DNA from: Miscanthus floridulus
Lineage: Eukaryota > Streptophyta > Magnoliopsida > Poales > Poaceae
Assembly (NCBI RefSeq): GCF_019320115.1
Contig: NC_089584.1
Coordinates: 71,579,533 to 71,643,532, forward strand
Length of the DNA: 64,000 bases
Direction: 5' to 3'
Below the pieces are notes generated by a model. That model had not been told where the DNA came from and made no database searches. It saw only the letters and a program-made list of their open reading frames with translations. A program made the translations under genes and the position numbers. This document shows positions 11,046 to 22,935 of the stretch, one piece after another (position 1 is the stretch's first letter; each line of letters opens with the position of its first letter).

Positions 11046-11362
11046 AGGTGGTGTTTAGATCCAGGGCGTAAAGTTTTAGGATGTCCGGTGTTCGGATACT
11101 AATAAAAAAATAAATTACAGAATTTGTCCGTAAACCGCGAGATGAATTTATTAAGCCTAATTAATCCGCTATTAACGCATGTATTACTGTAGCATTTGTG
11201 TTGTCAAATCATGAACTAATTAGACTTAAAAGATTCGTCTCACAAAGTAGTCGCAATCTGTGTAATTAGATATTTTTAGTTTATATTTAATACTCTATAC
11301 ATGTGTCTAAATATTCGATTTGATATGGTATAAAGTTTTAACGGAGGAACTAAACGAGGGCT
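11046..11362. mobile_element. Palindromic MITE (TTTAG-type family)
   Basis: Ends GGTGGTGTTTAGATCC and GGAACTAAACGAGGGC. The interior has two mirrored blocks, CGCGAGATGAATTTATTAAGCC... and ...GACTTAAAAGATTCGTCTC, flanking a CTGTAGCA core. This mirrored pattern is well known from abundant grass MITEs. Confidence 0.65.
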
Positions 11363-12454
11363 AAATTGACGAGGAGCCGGGCGTCACGCTGCAACAGCGG
11401 TTTCAGTGCACATCAAACCCGTCGGGAACTAGTCAGAACGCAGGGCCGGCCGACACTGTGAAGGCCTCAAACTAAAATCTAATCATCATCCATGGGGCAT
11501 CTTTACTATAATGGACCGATCAAAATTATATTGATCGCCCAGTAAAATGTTACCTATGGAGAACCTCCAATCATTATACACTCAGAAAAATACATACATA
11601 AATTTATCTTCATTAAAATAAAAGGCTCATAAAATATCTAAACTAAATCCATGACCATGATTCATGTGGGATGCCAGTCTTCTCACCCATCAGTACCCCG
11701 CGCGCACTCTGCCTCACACGTGCACCTTCAAACGTGCCCCACGCACAAGCAGGGATCGAAGGCTGCAAGCACGGAATAAAACAAAAAGAAAACGTCGCGC
11801 GAGCAGCCGTTGATCCCGCTGCCGCTGCTGTGGACCCGGCCGCCTCCTCCCTCCGCGCACGCCTCGCCGACGCCGAGGCCGATGCCGCTGCATCCCGCCT
11901 GTGTCGCATAGCCATTGCGCTAGCCCGTCTCCCGGCGTCGCCGACCCACCTCCCAACATAACGCCGGAGTGTGGCCGCGTGCGGAGGCTGCTGCTACCGG
12001 GCCGGCCAAGCAGCCATCGTCGGCCCATAGCCATCTTGCTCGCCCTTCGCTTGCCTCCCTCTCCCGCCGCCGCCCCCAACGATGCGTGGTCTCCTTCGAC
12101 ACACCGGTAACAACCATGCCCCGTCCTTTCCTGTTCCCCAACTCCAACTCGATTCGTTAGGGTTCGAGTTTAAGGCGACTTGGATTTGTGTGCTTGCATG
12201 TGTGCAGAGGCAAGGGCGCCAGGCTAGGCCGCCTCCCCTGACTGCGAGCACCTAGGCCGGCCAGGCTCCACGCGTCCAGCAGCCGTCGCCAAGGTCCTCT
12301 CTCCGTCCGTGCCTCCAACGCCTGCTTCAGCTCCGCCGACCCTCTCGCCGAGCACACCACCAGGCTGACACGCAGCACCACCAGACGCGACAGAGAGTCA
12401 CCCCGCTGCCCAGCCCTGCTCGCTATGGAGGCGTGCACGGCTCATCTTCACCGG
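11363..12454. other. GC-rich stretch without an assignable gene
   Basis: Begins with CAGGGCCGGCC (about 11441), which resembles a hAT-like terminal repeat, but no second end was found. 11660-12440 is GC-rich with several overlapping short open frames on both strands (Ala/Arg/Pro-rich); none matches a family I know, and the frames look like by-products of base composition. Confidence 0.4.
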
Positions 12455-13448
12455 TGGCGGATCCAGGATTTCAGTCATGGGGGTACGGACCTAAGTGACA
12501 CAATTCGCTAATGATATAAACGATCTAAGTGATGCAGTTCACTAAGAGCAACTCCAAAAGACTGTATATCTTTCATATGATTTATAGAAAAGCTGGCGGA
12601 GTGTACAGAGATATAGAAAGCGTTTTTCATAAAATAACTCTCCAAATGATGATTTAGAGAGTAAATTTTACCAAGACTATTGGAGATCGATGCTCTAAGG
12701 ATACAATTAACCAACATTCATCTAGGAGTATACAGATATAGTCATTGCCAAGGTCTTCATAAGCATATTAGTTTCTTGCTGACTCAGGGTAGACCAAGAA
12801 ATCTTTTCAGCTTTTTTGTTTGGCTGGTTCGTATCATTGCTGGTTCGTGAAAAAGTACTGCTGGCTGGTTTGTGTGAGAGAAAAATATTGTTCTGGCTGA
12901 AAATTTACGATCGTTTACGACAAGCCACAGCCAAACGAACAGACTATTTGTGCTTTGTATATAGAGTAATATATTAAAAATGCTAGATCATTGTTTCTGT
13001 TAATACCACAATGTTCTACAAAAGTAAAATTATTTATTTGTCGAGTAATCTACAGATGACTTTTCTTTCCAAAAATTGTCTGATTATCAAACAAAATCAA
13101 GACTCAAACTTCACGAATTAAAACTATAATGATGGTTTGGAAGGAAAAAGAGTCAACTTTTCCACAAAAAAAAAACTGTCCAATTAATTCATTTTCATAC
13201 TTATCTTTTTTTTAGCAAAGCTCGTTCGTATTTATCTTATACTTGTGTTTGTGCAGAGGTTAACTTTGGATTCCCAGGCTTTAGAAGAAAGAGCTATAGT
13301 CCATCATCTTAGATGAGTACTTGAGCTCAAGAATTTGTTATTTGATAATGTTTTACATAATTAAATATTATAGGTACATATACTTAGTGTTTCTACAGAA
13401 TTTTTTGGGGTACAGCTGTACCCCCATGCACCTATACTACATCCGCCA
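12455..13448. mobile_element. Small DNA transposon with TGGCGGAT terminal repeats
   Basis: TGGCGGATCCAGG at the left end and, in reverse complement, TGGCGGATGTAG at the right end, about 994 bp. Both ends carry a GGGGGTA/TACCCCC motif a few bases inside. No transposase ORF. It contains another MITE at 12816. Confidence 0.55.
12816..12942. mobile_element. Short MITE, 'TTTGGCTGGTT' family (copy 1)
   Basis: About 127 bp: TGTTTGGCTGGTTCG at one end, GCCAAACGAACAG at the other, with GAGAGAAAAATATTGTTCTGGCTG in the middle. A second member lies at 17470. It is nested inside the 12455-13448 element. Confidence 0.65.
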
Positions 13449-14224
13449 TTCTTCACGCCGCCGCCATATGTAAACTTTCATTGGTAAGCTCACCACATGG
13501 CCCATGCCCACCTTCCCTTTTGGTTTTTGCGCCTCTTCCCCGTCTCTATTCTGCCCGCCTGATGTAGCGGACCGGCGCTCATTGTGATTACAGCCCTGAT
13601 GCTCTCTATTTTGGTGAAGTGCATGCACCAAGGTTATATAGCCTGCAAGGCGTTTGATAGAATGCTCACAAAGCAGACTTGGGGCAATAATGTGTTAATT
13701 AGAGGATAGTGATTGTCTAGTGTAGCCCCTTTATTCTAACCGCATCAAGAGCAGACCTCTCGATCATATGCCAGGTCAGATCCCCCCCCCCCCCCCCCCC
13801 CCCCCCCTTATTTAATGGTTGATTTAGTCTGTAATGGCTGCACAAGATAGCTGATGAGAGGAGATGACTCCTCCATGACCTCAAAATTTGCCAATAAATT
13901 TGTTCATACATATATGTTTTGAAAAACACTATTAATTTGCCTCTAAATCTGGTCTCAATATTATATTTGTGCACCATGTAGAATTTTTTTTGAAATGCAG
14001 CTTCACACCGTGATTACTGAAGGAGCAGGATTGCGGGGTCATGGTTGATCAAGTCAGATGTTTGTTGTCCATCTCATTTGTAGATTGTTTCCCTTTTACC
14101 AATGTGAATGTCAAATTATTAGTAGATACAATAAAAGATGGTAGTCTGATAGAAAATTGGTTATTGCGTATTAACAAAAAAGTCCAGAATGCTGGTCCAA
14201 TAGCTGTGTAAAACATATATTACT
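13449..14224. other. Region before the gene-fragment cluster: nothing recognised
   Basis: Apart from the C homopolymer I see no gene or clear transposon end. The 5' end of the putative Helitron that carries the gene fragments should lie here or further upstream, but no convincing TC-type start was found. Confidence 0.4.
13782..13807. repeat. Homopolymer of 26 C
   Basis: An uninterrupted C run. Length is probably unreliable in any assembly. Confidence 0.9.
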
Positions 14225-15005
14225 GACACACTTCACTCATGAGGGTGCATCGTTCCACATGATTACAGTAGGCAGTATCACCATTACAAGGTCTGAGGAA
14301 GTACCAGCATAATCTTAAAGGCAAGTATCAAAAATATTTTCTTGTCAGGAAGATGTGAAGCTTATGCATGAGATGGGTTTAGATGCTTACATATTCTCCA
14401 TTGCTTGGCCAAGGCTGATTGCAGGTAGGTAAAATTGCAGTAGCAAGTTTTCCCTTTTTTACAAAAAAAAAACAATTTTGCATCTGAATGTATGTATTCC
14501 TAAAAAAAATGTGATGTCCTTGTGTAGATGGAGGAGGAAAGATCAACCCAAAAGGCTTGGAATACTACAACAATATCATAGATGAACTGATACTACGTGG
14601 TAAGGCGATGCAACTTTACTTTGTCGTAAGATTGAAGTACTGACCCGTGACCCCAAGCATTATTGACTTGTCATAGCTTCTTAATTTTTCTCTGAAAAAA
14701 AAATCGACTTGCTGTCCTTTTATTCCTGAACAAACTGGCTCCATTCTTCCTATCATGTATGTAGGGATTCATCCTCATGCCACCATCTATCATTTCGATC
14801 TTCCTCAGGTCCTTCAGAATGAATACAGTGGATTTCTCAGCCCTAGAGTCATGTAAGTGCTGAACGAGAAGCCTCCTTCAGCACCACAAAAAAGTGCATA
14901 TATTTTGACCTAAAAGTTGCTTCTACCATGTTTTGCAGAGAAGAAATCCTCGCTTTTGTAGAAGTCTGCTTCAGGAACTTTGGGGACAAAGTGAAGCAAT
15001 TCTGA
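14225..15005 (+). pseudogene. Captured fragment of a GH1 beta-glucosidase gene (5 exon pieces with introns)
   Basis: Exon pieces: about 14225-14290 (ends QYHHYK), 14349-14424 ([17 protein letters not shown]), 14528-14599 ([15 protein letters not shown]), 14765-14852 ([13 protein letters not shown]) and 14939-15005 (VEVCFRNFGDKVKQF). The GT-AG sites are intact and the phases match from the second piece on. This is the N-terminal to central part of a plant family-1 glycoside hydrolase. It stops just before the catalytic TxNEP motif, so both catalytic glutamates are absent. The first piece is damaged. A stop follows QF at about 15006, where the next fragment begins. Introns are kept, so this is a DNA-level capture, not a retrocopy. 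Confidence 0.85.
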
Positions 15006-15029
15006 TGTCAATTGCAATTTTCTTTTCAG

Positions 15030-15340
15030 GAATGACGGTGCGGGTGCGAAACATCTCAGATCTGGTGACTGAGCGGGAGGTGCGCGAGTTCTTCTCCTTT
15101 TCCGGCCAAATCAAGCACGTCGAATCAGATTGTGAGCGCCTCTTGATTTCTTTCTCTATTTGTTGTGCCTCTTGTTTTTTTTATGTTTTAGTTGTGCTTT
15201 TCCCCCCTTTTCGATTTGTATTTTGAACTGCATTGTGATTTTGGCATCTGGTTGGTGGTTGTAAGCGATACAATGGCGTCGGGGAGGACTGCCTATGTCA
15301 CATTCAAAGATCCCAAGGCTCTCGAGATTGCGCTTCACCT
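15030..15340 (+). pseudogene. Captured fragment of an RRM-domain protein gene (BPA1-like)
   Basis: Exon 15030-15131 starts after a TCTTTTCAG acceptor and codes MTVRVRNISDLVTEREVREF, then FFSFSGQIKHVE. A second exon near 15266-15340 codes ASGRTAYVTFKDPKALEIAL. This pattern (RNP-like pieces in VxNIS and YVTF) matches plant RRM proteins of the 'binding partner of ACD11' type, as I recall. The obvious splice sites (donor GTGAGC at 15132, acceptor at 15265) do not keep the frame, so the fragment is probably dead. It lies 25 bp after the GH1 fragment in the same orientation. Confidence 0.7.
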
Positions 15341-15535
15341 GTCAGTATGGATACAAATTATGATGGGCGATATCCAGCTGCTTCGCTGGGCTCAAACTCA
15401 GTTCCTTCAGCAACAAGGAGGATGAGATTACCTATAACTGTAAGCAGATCATCTCCGCCTGATGTGTCACCCAGATCATCAGGCACAAGAAATAGGTGTA
15501 GTCATTACCGTTTCTTCTAGAAATAAATAATTATG
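15341..15535 (+). pseudogene. Third gene fragment, Ser/Pro/Arg-rich, not identified
   Basis: One frame reads MDTNYDGRYPAASLGSNSVP and then SRSSPPDVSPRSSGTRN before a stop. It has real-protein composition, is directly attached to the RRM fragment and has the same orientation. I do not recognise the parent gene. Confidence 0.45.
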
Positions 15536-17105
15536 TACTTCTCCCCTTATTACTAAGCTTATACTAGAAAAAACATTATGTAAGTGTAAGTTAGTCCATG
15601 CTGGAAGTGGAAGTAGTTGGTTTCTGGATACTTGGTTGCAACATTTATGTTGGTTGCAAGAAGAAGGTAATATTAGCTTCTGTTTGAGAATATTGAAAAG
15701 GGACTGCTACTTGAAATTTGATGACGATGTTTCCAACCAACATTGACTTTTCAGTATCAGTGACACATTTTATTAATGGAAGCGTAAATTTCTCTCTATA
15801 GTTTATGTCACCAAAAACAATTATAAGTATTGTTTCCTGTAGCCCATGGTGTTCGCAAGCACATCTAAGCTGAATAACCATCAGTTTGTTGGATTCCTTT
15901 GCAGGAGTTAAGGCTCGTAAACTGATTTTTTTTGTACAAAACTGGTACATAAAAATAATCCCATTTGGCTGGAAAAAGTTGAAGCCTAAATTAATCGAGT
16001 AAGTTTTCTCTTGTACGGATTCTATTTCAAAATAATATCCAATAAATCTCTACTATGTTACAAGCTTTAAGACTGAAGAATATTTATATTTTCATATATG
16101 GTTTTCTATGTTACAAGCCTAATCCTGTGTTCCAAGCTTTAAGACCGAAGGAATATTTATATTTTCATATATGGTTTTCTATGTTACAAGGGTAATGCGG
16201 ATATAATATTGATCTCTCTTTCGAGTGCTTCCTTGCTGATTCAACTGTGGTGAAGATAATATTTACTGGTTTTTTATTTAAAATCAGAAAAGGGAGACCT
16301 TGATTCTCATTTGACATATCCTGTTCAATTTTATCAAATGTTTCTTCCATGTCAAAGCGGCAGAAATCCTTTAACAAATATAATGAATTCTATATAAGAT
16401 AAAGCTGTATGTGAGTTACTGAATCAATATATATTTAGGTGGGGATTCAATCCCCCCGGTGACAGTTAAAAAAAAAAGTTACTGAATCAATCTTATATAT
16501 GTCAGTTGACAAGGATCTTTGCACAACATAAAACATGACTTTTTTATGCCTCATGTTGCTGGTGTAAGTATTTCAATATGAAGATCTACATGATGCCAGT
16601 AGCTCTATCTAGAGGCTGATAACAAGCATGATCTAGATGATCTTCTCATTGTAGGTGCGCTATTGGCACGACAGTCATTGGCATTATACATGGACTATAT
16701 ATGAAAGAAAATGCTACTGGCAAAATATATATTTGCTGTGTTGCTGAACTCAGTTTTTGGTTGGTTTGTTTGCAGGAAAATATGTTTTTGGGGCAAATGA
16801 AATATTCATGCATTACAACAAGAGAGAAAGATCAAGAGCTAACTGCCTGACTCTTGTGAGATGAAACGAACTAGGGAATAGCTCTTGTTTTGTCCAAGCT
16901 CAAAATTGCAAGAAATGCTTATTATTCAAAGGAAAACATCAACTCATCATGTACCATATGCAAATTATTATGGTTGTCAAGCAAAAAAGATTATTGGTGA
17001 CCACTGATTCATTTCGAAAACATGTTACTATTTATTTTCATGCTTTTTTTATTGCGTTTATTATTTTCTGCTCTCCTGTGACGTTATGTGATGGAATTTT
17101 ATATA
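15536..17105. other. Non-coding interior of the putative Helitron
   Basis: AT-rich, with no gene recognised apart from the 72-bp tandem duplication. Short open frames show no known motif. Confidence 0.4.
16061..16190 (+). repeat. Two-copy tandem repeat, 72-bp period
   Basis: A block of about 57 bp (CAAGCTTTAAGACTGAAG...ATGTTACAAG) at 16061-16117 is repeated at 16133-16190 with only a few changes. It is AT-rich and inside the putative Helitron. Confidence 0.85.
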
Positions 17106-17136
17106 TGTCCGTAGCAATGCATGGGCAATCAACTAG
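17106..17136 (+). mobile_element. Helitron-like 3' terminus
   Basis: TGTCCGTAGCAATGCATGGGCA forms an imperfect stem-loop, followed by ATCAA and the terminal CTAG (17133-17136). This is close to the usual grass Helitron end (CCCGTAGCAACGCACGGGCA, hairpin, then CTAG). It lies downstream of the gene fragments in the same orientation, as in fragment-carrying maize Helitrons. The flanking base is C rather than the expected T, and the 5' end was not found. Confidence 0.6.
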
Positions 17137-17469
17137 CAAATCATAAATTAGATAATTGATGCGAGACATGACTTTATTATGCATTGTTATGCATAAGTGT
17201 TTTTCGGATTATATACATGGTCATATATAATTACATGAAACTTAAACTATGAAAAAATATCGTCGTTTGGTTTTTTATGTGCATCCTATAATAAATTTGT
17301 GGCGTTAACACGGGCACTATACGAGTGGATACTAGTTGTAGTACCATACACTGTACATACAACAAGACTACTACTCAGAGCAAAAAAAACAGAAGTGATT
17401 ACAACACCACCGGATGCTCTCTACTGTAGTATTTCCCTTGACCTACTTTGCGTACGTACGCATGCAAAC

Positions 17470-17587
17470 GGCCTGTTCGCTGGTTGGTTTCTGGGCTGGT
17501 TTGGGCTGGCGGGTACTGGTTTGTTGTGAGAGGAAAATACTATTGACTGGCTGGTTTGGGCTAGCTGAAACCAACAAGCGAACAAGG
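17470..17587. mobile_element. Short MITE, 'TTTGGCTGGTT' family (copy 2)
   Basis: About 118 bp, with GGCCTGTTCGCTGGTT and AACAAGCGAACAAGG as inverted ends and a GAGAGGAAAATACTATTGACTGGCTG core, matching the copy at 12816. Confidence 0.7.
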
Positions 17588-18198
17588 TGAAAGAGTCATA
17601 TGGAACTGCAGTTTGCTGACTCATCATTCATGTCATTATTCGGCCTCACACAGAAAACAATGAAAAAGTTTTAAAAAATCCATTAGCACTCACGTGCCAT
17701 CCTCTAACATTTTCCTGCATAATCTCCACTCTCTCTGGCTCTCTCTACTGGTCAGGACGAAGAATCATGGATTGTGGTCGGTGGAGAGGGATGCCACCTT
17801 TTTTTTTTTTAGAATGGAGAGGGATGCCACATTGGCATGCTACGTAAGCAAGTTCTCACTCCAGTCACAAATAAGTGAGGTTTAGTGAATAAAATTCTAG
17901 ACATTAACTACAAAATAGCTTTCTCATGTCATGTTGAGTTCAAATATTTGAAAGCGATACACGTAGACTTATTGCCTTAACATAGTTTCATAATATATAT
18001 AATATTTATAGATGTATTCCACTAAAACTTCACAGCCAAAATTTTAGGATTGACTTTCGGCTACCTTAAAATAGCACTTTTTCATGACCAGAAAATAGTG
18101 TGCTGTGCTGATTACTATGATCCATGCCTATGATGGGCGGGGACTGGGATTACAGGGGCTAAAACAACCGAGTATGGATATAACTAGCATTTAAAATA

Positions 18199-18509
18199 CT
18201 TCGTCTTAAAACATAAGAGATAGAAGCATATGTATTTTGTTCTAAATCATAAGGGATTCTACGTGGCTTAATTTCCATATCGTTTATTAATGCCAAATCT
18301 TAGCCTTCTGTCAATGACTTAGCACCGGTTAATGGTATTCTGATGTCAATTCTTTCATGGAGAGGAATTGGTCAATTAGTCCTTAAATTTCTCCAATCAA
18401 GTGCCAATTAAATAGATGAGATTGTGTTTTAATTAGAGGCACATGTGACCTTTCTCAACTCTCTTAATATGTTCTACAATCCTGAGATCTTATTTCTGTA
18501 CGGAGGGAG
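18199..18509. mobile_element. Stowaway-like MITE remnant
   Basis: Left end CTTCGTCTTAAAACATAAG after TA; right end CTTATTTCTGTACGGAGGGAG. The ends are imperfect inverted repeats of the CTCCCTCCGT type. The right-hand TA is lost. Confidence 0.5.
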
Positions 18510-18879
18510 AATGCCATTACAAAGGTTTAAATAAGGTTGGTGTTGTGCAATTGTAATTTTCTTCACCTCTGACATATACTCCATCCGTTTAAAATTGTAA
18601 CTCATTTAAATTTTGTCTTAAGGGCCTGTTTGTTTGAGCCTTTGTTGGCTTCTGCTGTCTAGAAACCAAATGTTGAAACAGAAATGTCCTAATTATTGAG
18701 CAGGATTTTGAAAAAACTCAATAGCATATTCTAAGGAGTTTTCTGGCTTTTGAGGTGCTAAGAAGCTAAAAGTTTATTACAAAAGCCAATAGAAAAAAAA
18801 TCCAAAAGCCAGAAGTCAAAAGCCAAAAAGCTAGCTTTCAAGCCAAAAGCCAGACAACTGCAATTCAAACAAACATGGC

Positions 18880-20111
18880 TGTTGGTATATTTAAACGCAC
18901 ACAGATAAATCTGCAAGCGCACGGAAACCGATGTAGCACTTCACTAAAAAGTATTCTAGAATATCAAACTCAAGGAAACGTGTATGAAATTAATTAAGTC
19001 TAACTTAGCCCAGAGGAGCAACAAGGATTAAGATAAATAGGAGCGTAGAGAGGATTATTAGGGTTTTCTAGTTCTAATTTCGGTAAGTTATGTCTTCTAC
19101 TGTTCAAATGGGGATATTACTAAGGAGAAATACAGGCAGAGTATGTTTTCCTATAGTAACCAGATCCTGCTTGGCCTATAGACGGGAGATGGTCTACAAA
19201 GAACTTAACAAGGCTTTTATAGTCACCCTTGCGATCTACCACCGATCCAAAATGTAGGGTACATCTATGAGTAACTGAGTCTAAGCACCACGTTTACACT
19301 ATGAATACTACTCTAACCCAAGAGTGACAAGGATTAAAGTACTCATAAAGAGTCGTAAACCTGATGAACAATATAAACATGATACTTGAATCAGAAGTTG
19401 ATTATCATAGAAATCTCATAAGTAAGCTCAAATAGAACTTGATTCCGCCACATACAAGTCATAGAGAGAGCACCGACAGGCCGGTACTTCCTCCAAAACT
19501 CTACCCTCACTCTCTATCTCACTATTTCTAATTATAAAGACTAGATCTTAACTTGGAGAACTAATCTTCTCTTGATTACTGGCTCTGATCCTGATGATGA
19601 GGATAGGAATTGTGGCTTAGGGTTTCTGAATATCAGGATCTGCTCTGCTGGAGGAGGTACATGGGCATATATATAGGGGGTACATCAATTTTAGACCCTC
19701 GGATCAAACCGACCTTGAGCAACGACGTAGATTTGATCTTTAAGGCGGTGGAGAACCGACATTCGAAGGAGGGGCTGACACGTGGGGCCGACACGTGGGG
19801 CCCATAGGTTGGCTGGCTTACAGGTGGGGTCGGTCAGCCCCACATGTCAGTGGCTCGGTCTTGTTGCGGTGGTTTGCCTTCTGGAGTGTTCTAGAGTCTT
19901 CCTAAGTCGGTTTTGTTGCGGATAACTGTGATTTTATTTGACGAATAGGTCCTTTTTGATGATTTTCTGATTAAATCCTCCTGCAGTCATAGATTCACCA
20001 AAACTCATAGAATTTGTTAATTTAAACCCCTAATCCTATGTTAGTGATCCATTTTAATCATTTATGTAGGGTATATTGATGGTTTATGATTGACATTAAC
20101 TACCGTCAGCA
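18880..20111 (-). repeat. 3' LTR of the Athila-type element
   Basis: 1232 bp. In plus coordinates it begins TGTTGGTATATTTAAA and ends ACCGTCAGCA; on the sense strand it therefore starts TGCTGACGG and ends CCAACA. The match to 29529-30729 extends over the full length with scattered substitutions and small indels. Confidence 0.9.
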
Positions 20112-20582
20112 AGCTCCATCACACTTAGGCTTTTACTCATCCTCGATAAAAGGATAGATTACTTTAGACATAACCTTGGGACAAGACATCAACATAAAAT
20201 GTTTCCCAGTCATACATGATCTGCAGGATTCAAAGTTTCTACCATGAAACTTTGGGCGGTTGAAGAACAGAACAGCTAAAACAGATCACCATCTTCCTTC
20301 GATCTAGTCAATTAGAGAAACATTTTAAGATTTTTAAAAACAAAACATAGCTTACCTTCTCCTTTTGCGGTACTCTCAAATCACTCAATATATGTGGTAT
20401 TTTTTATCCTCACCAAGGCATAGATAATTTTGCCTTCTTTTTACCTATTTCTAAAAGTTTATGTGGAGCTCAGGTAGGAATAAATATAAAATCATACTTG
20501 CATTGCATATATTGTAAAGTCAAAACAAGGATCCTAGGAGAAAACTATCATACTCTTAGAGCAAGATGTGCATGTGTGTGGA

Positions 20583-20623
<41 letters not shown>

Positions 20624-21880
20624 TGGCTAACCTAATTCTACTATGCTCATTGAAACATATCCCTCTTGTTGAGACTTGAAATACTTTGCAAGAGCAGGGG
20701 CTATCTTTCTTTTCTCTCTTTTTTTTCTCAAGCGAGCAACTGTGTACCCATTGTCTTCAATATCTCGAACACTTTTTTGTCCATTTTTTTCAACACTTGT
20801 CTTTTCTCTTTTTTTTTACTTTTGCATATCCCATGCCTCTCTTCTACAACAAAACTTTTCAAGAGAGATATTTACAAAAACTTGGAGCATTTATTCAGTA
20901 AAATCCTAATAAACATGTTTTTGTGTCTATTCCCAGTGTAGGAGTAGAACATTTTTGGGTGGATTGAAAGCATGTTTTTGTGTACTCCTAGTGTAGAAGC
21001 AGCAGATATATGTGGAGTGTATGTGATTTTGATCTTGAGTGCATGACAAGTTTCTCAACAAGGGTCACAAGGCTTGACCAAACTTAATACAATGCCAAGT
21101 AGTATATGTAGAAGGTTTTCCTAGTCTAATATACTATGTATGGCTCTGGTGAGACATTGCTTTACCACAAAGAAAAGGTATAGCTATTCTTTTAACTTTC
21201 TAAAATAAAATTCTCCAATAATGAGACATCAAGAATCAAGTTCTCATTATTCTACTATATCTCATTCCACAACAACTTAAGTAACACGGGGTCCCTACCA
21301 ATAAGTTCCCAATAGTAGCAAGACTTCTAGGAAAAGTATTATGTGAATCTATCCTTCAAGTCATGACTGAAATAATCTTCTCATATGTTTTAAAGTTGTT
21401 TATTAAAGGATTTTCAATTCGGTTCAAAATAGAAAGCAAGATAGGTAAAAATTGATTATACGAGACACAAACCTGACCATGGACGAAGCATGGCATGAGA
21501 GGGTGCTGGGTTGGGCTAGTCGGACCATGTAGGAGGTCGGGCGCCCACTCTGGGGCTCGCTCGAGTCTAGCTTTGTCATACGTGGTCCTTGCGTTGATGC
21601 TTTCTAAAATTCATGATTTTCGTGATAGAATCTTGTTTTGTTGTCGCGGTGTCCTTCCCCCAACACGTGTTTCCTATTTACCTTTATGCACAACATGTGG
21701 CGACAAACACATATCCAAAAAGTAGAGAGCAGATAATAGTAACCAAATTCCATTGATATCATTTAAGGCATTTTTATTACAATCTCAAACTAAGCAAACT
21801 TTAACTAACACAATATCTGGCTAACACGAGCTAACATGATCTTTAAACTAAATGAACTAAACAGCTAAGCGTGTCTTATC
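20112..21880 (-). other. Post-pol non-coding region of the Athila element
   Basis: Between the 3' LTR and the post-pol ORF. AT-rich, one microsatellite, no coding segment recognised. The bases next to the LTR on the sense strand (GTGTGATGGAGCT) are the weak polypurine-like tract. Confidence 0.5.
20586..20621. repeat. (AT)n microsatellite
   Basis: About 18 AT units inside the Athila element near its 3' LTR. Confidence 0.9.
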
Positions 21881-21899
21881 AATCAACATCCTAACTCTC

Positions 21900-22527
21900 A
21901 CTTATTATACTTGTCCTTATTGACAACATAATGGCGTAAGATAGTGAGTTCGTATTCTAAATCCTTGCGATAGATATGCTCTTGGTCAATCCTATGCTAC
22001 AAAGCATGGGTGGTCTGGGTAAGATCTTGCATCTTGTTGTGGAGCATTGCAATGGTCATCCACTAGTGCTTCTCTTCATTCTCTTGAGAAGGTGGTGGTG
22101 CTCCCTTCTTCTTCTCTTTAGGCGGCGTAACCTTGACTCGCTCGGGTGTAGCCCGGACACCATCAATGGTCACACGATTCATGATCGTCTTGTACTTGGC
22201 ATAGGTGACATCTCCAAACTTGTTGGTCTACACCACCGTCAACGTCTTGTTCAGCTTGGGTGTAAGAAGGTTGATCTCCTTGGGCACCATGATCGGCTTT
22301 GGCGCATCGAGTTGACCGAACAGAGGCTCCCACTGGCATGGCTTGTCTTCCAAAAGTAGACGAGACGGCGGCAGAGCGATCACCGGACGACAAACAACTT
22401 GGGCGAAATAGGACTGATTTGAGGGGACTAGAGCTATCTCTATCATTGGAACGATGCTCAACACTAAAGCTTCTTTGGGCTTCTTGTTGAGGTCAACTCC
22501 GAAGGGGACGATCTCTCTTTTGGCCAT
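21900..22527 (-). pseudogene. Post-pol ORF of the Athila element (position of the env-like ORF)
   Basis: Starts MAKREIVPFGVDLNKKPKE and, after an in-frame stop near 22228, continues in the same frame (TNKFGDVTYAKYKTIM...PPKEKKKGAPPPSQ). It ends in a heptad-like segment near 21900. No signal peptide or membrane helix is obvious in the readable part, so I do not call it an envelope protein. Its role is unknown; only its place downstream of integrase matches the extra ORF of Athila-type elements. Confidence 0.5.
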
Positions 22528-22935
22528 TGGAACTTAGGAGGAGGAAAGCTTCTACGCTACTGGAGATGAAAGGCTTGTTGGGATGGCTTTGGAGGCTAGC
22601 AGGGGCTTCTTTATATAGGGGTAAGATACGGGCAACAAGGATCAAGATCTATCCATAATGGCTCTCGTAATCATAGATGATCAAATGACTCGAAAATCTA
22701 GAGAATTCTACTGGATAGTTATCGAATATTCATGAGAGAATTGAATGGGGACAAGGAGACTGACAGGTGGGCCGAGCGGCCCAGTAGTAGGCTAGCCAGC
22801 CTCTCCTAGTGTCGCCTCATGGCCATCTTTTTTGTTACACCTCCTAACGCTTATCTAATCCAAAAAAATCTATTTTCACATTATGAATCATAAAAGGGAG
22901 GACAGAGATAAATATTTATGGTAAAATAATAAATT

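Noticed and set aside
11660..12440. GC-rich open frames that look like a first exon of a gene
   Set aside because: Frames on both strands overlap with similar length, composition is simple Ala/Arg/Pro, no motif or splice structure could be followed.
16053..16072. TCTCTACTATGTTACAAG as a Helitron 5' end
   Set aside because: It resembles a TCTCTACTA start but lies downstream of the gene fragments and begins a local tandem repeat; it cannot bound the cluster.
20666..20941. Phe-rich frames near 20.7 kb resembling a membrane peptide
   Set aside because: Three overlapping frames in a T-rich tract of a dead retrotransposon; composition artefact.
21900..22527. Envelope glycoprotein gene in the Athila element
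   Set aside because: Right position, but no signal peptide, membrane helix or cleavage motif is visible in the readable part.
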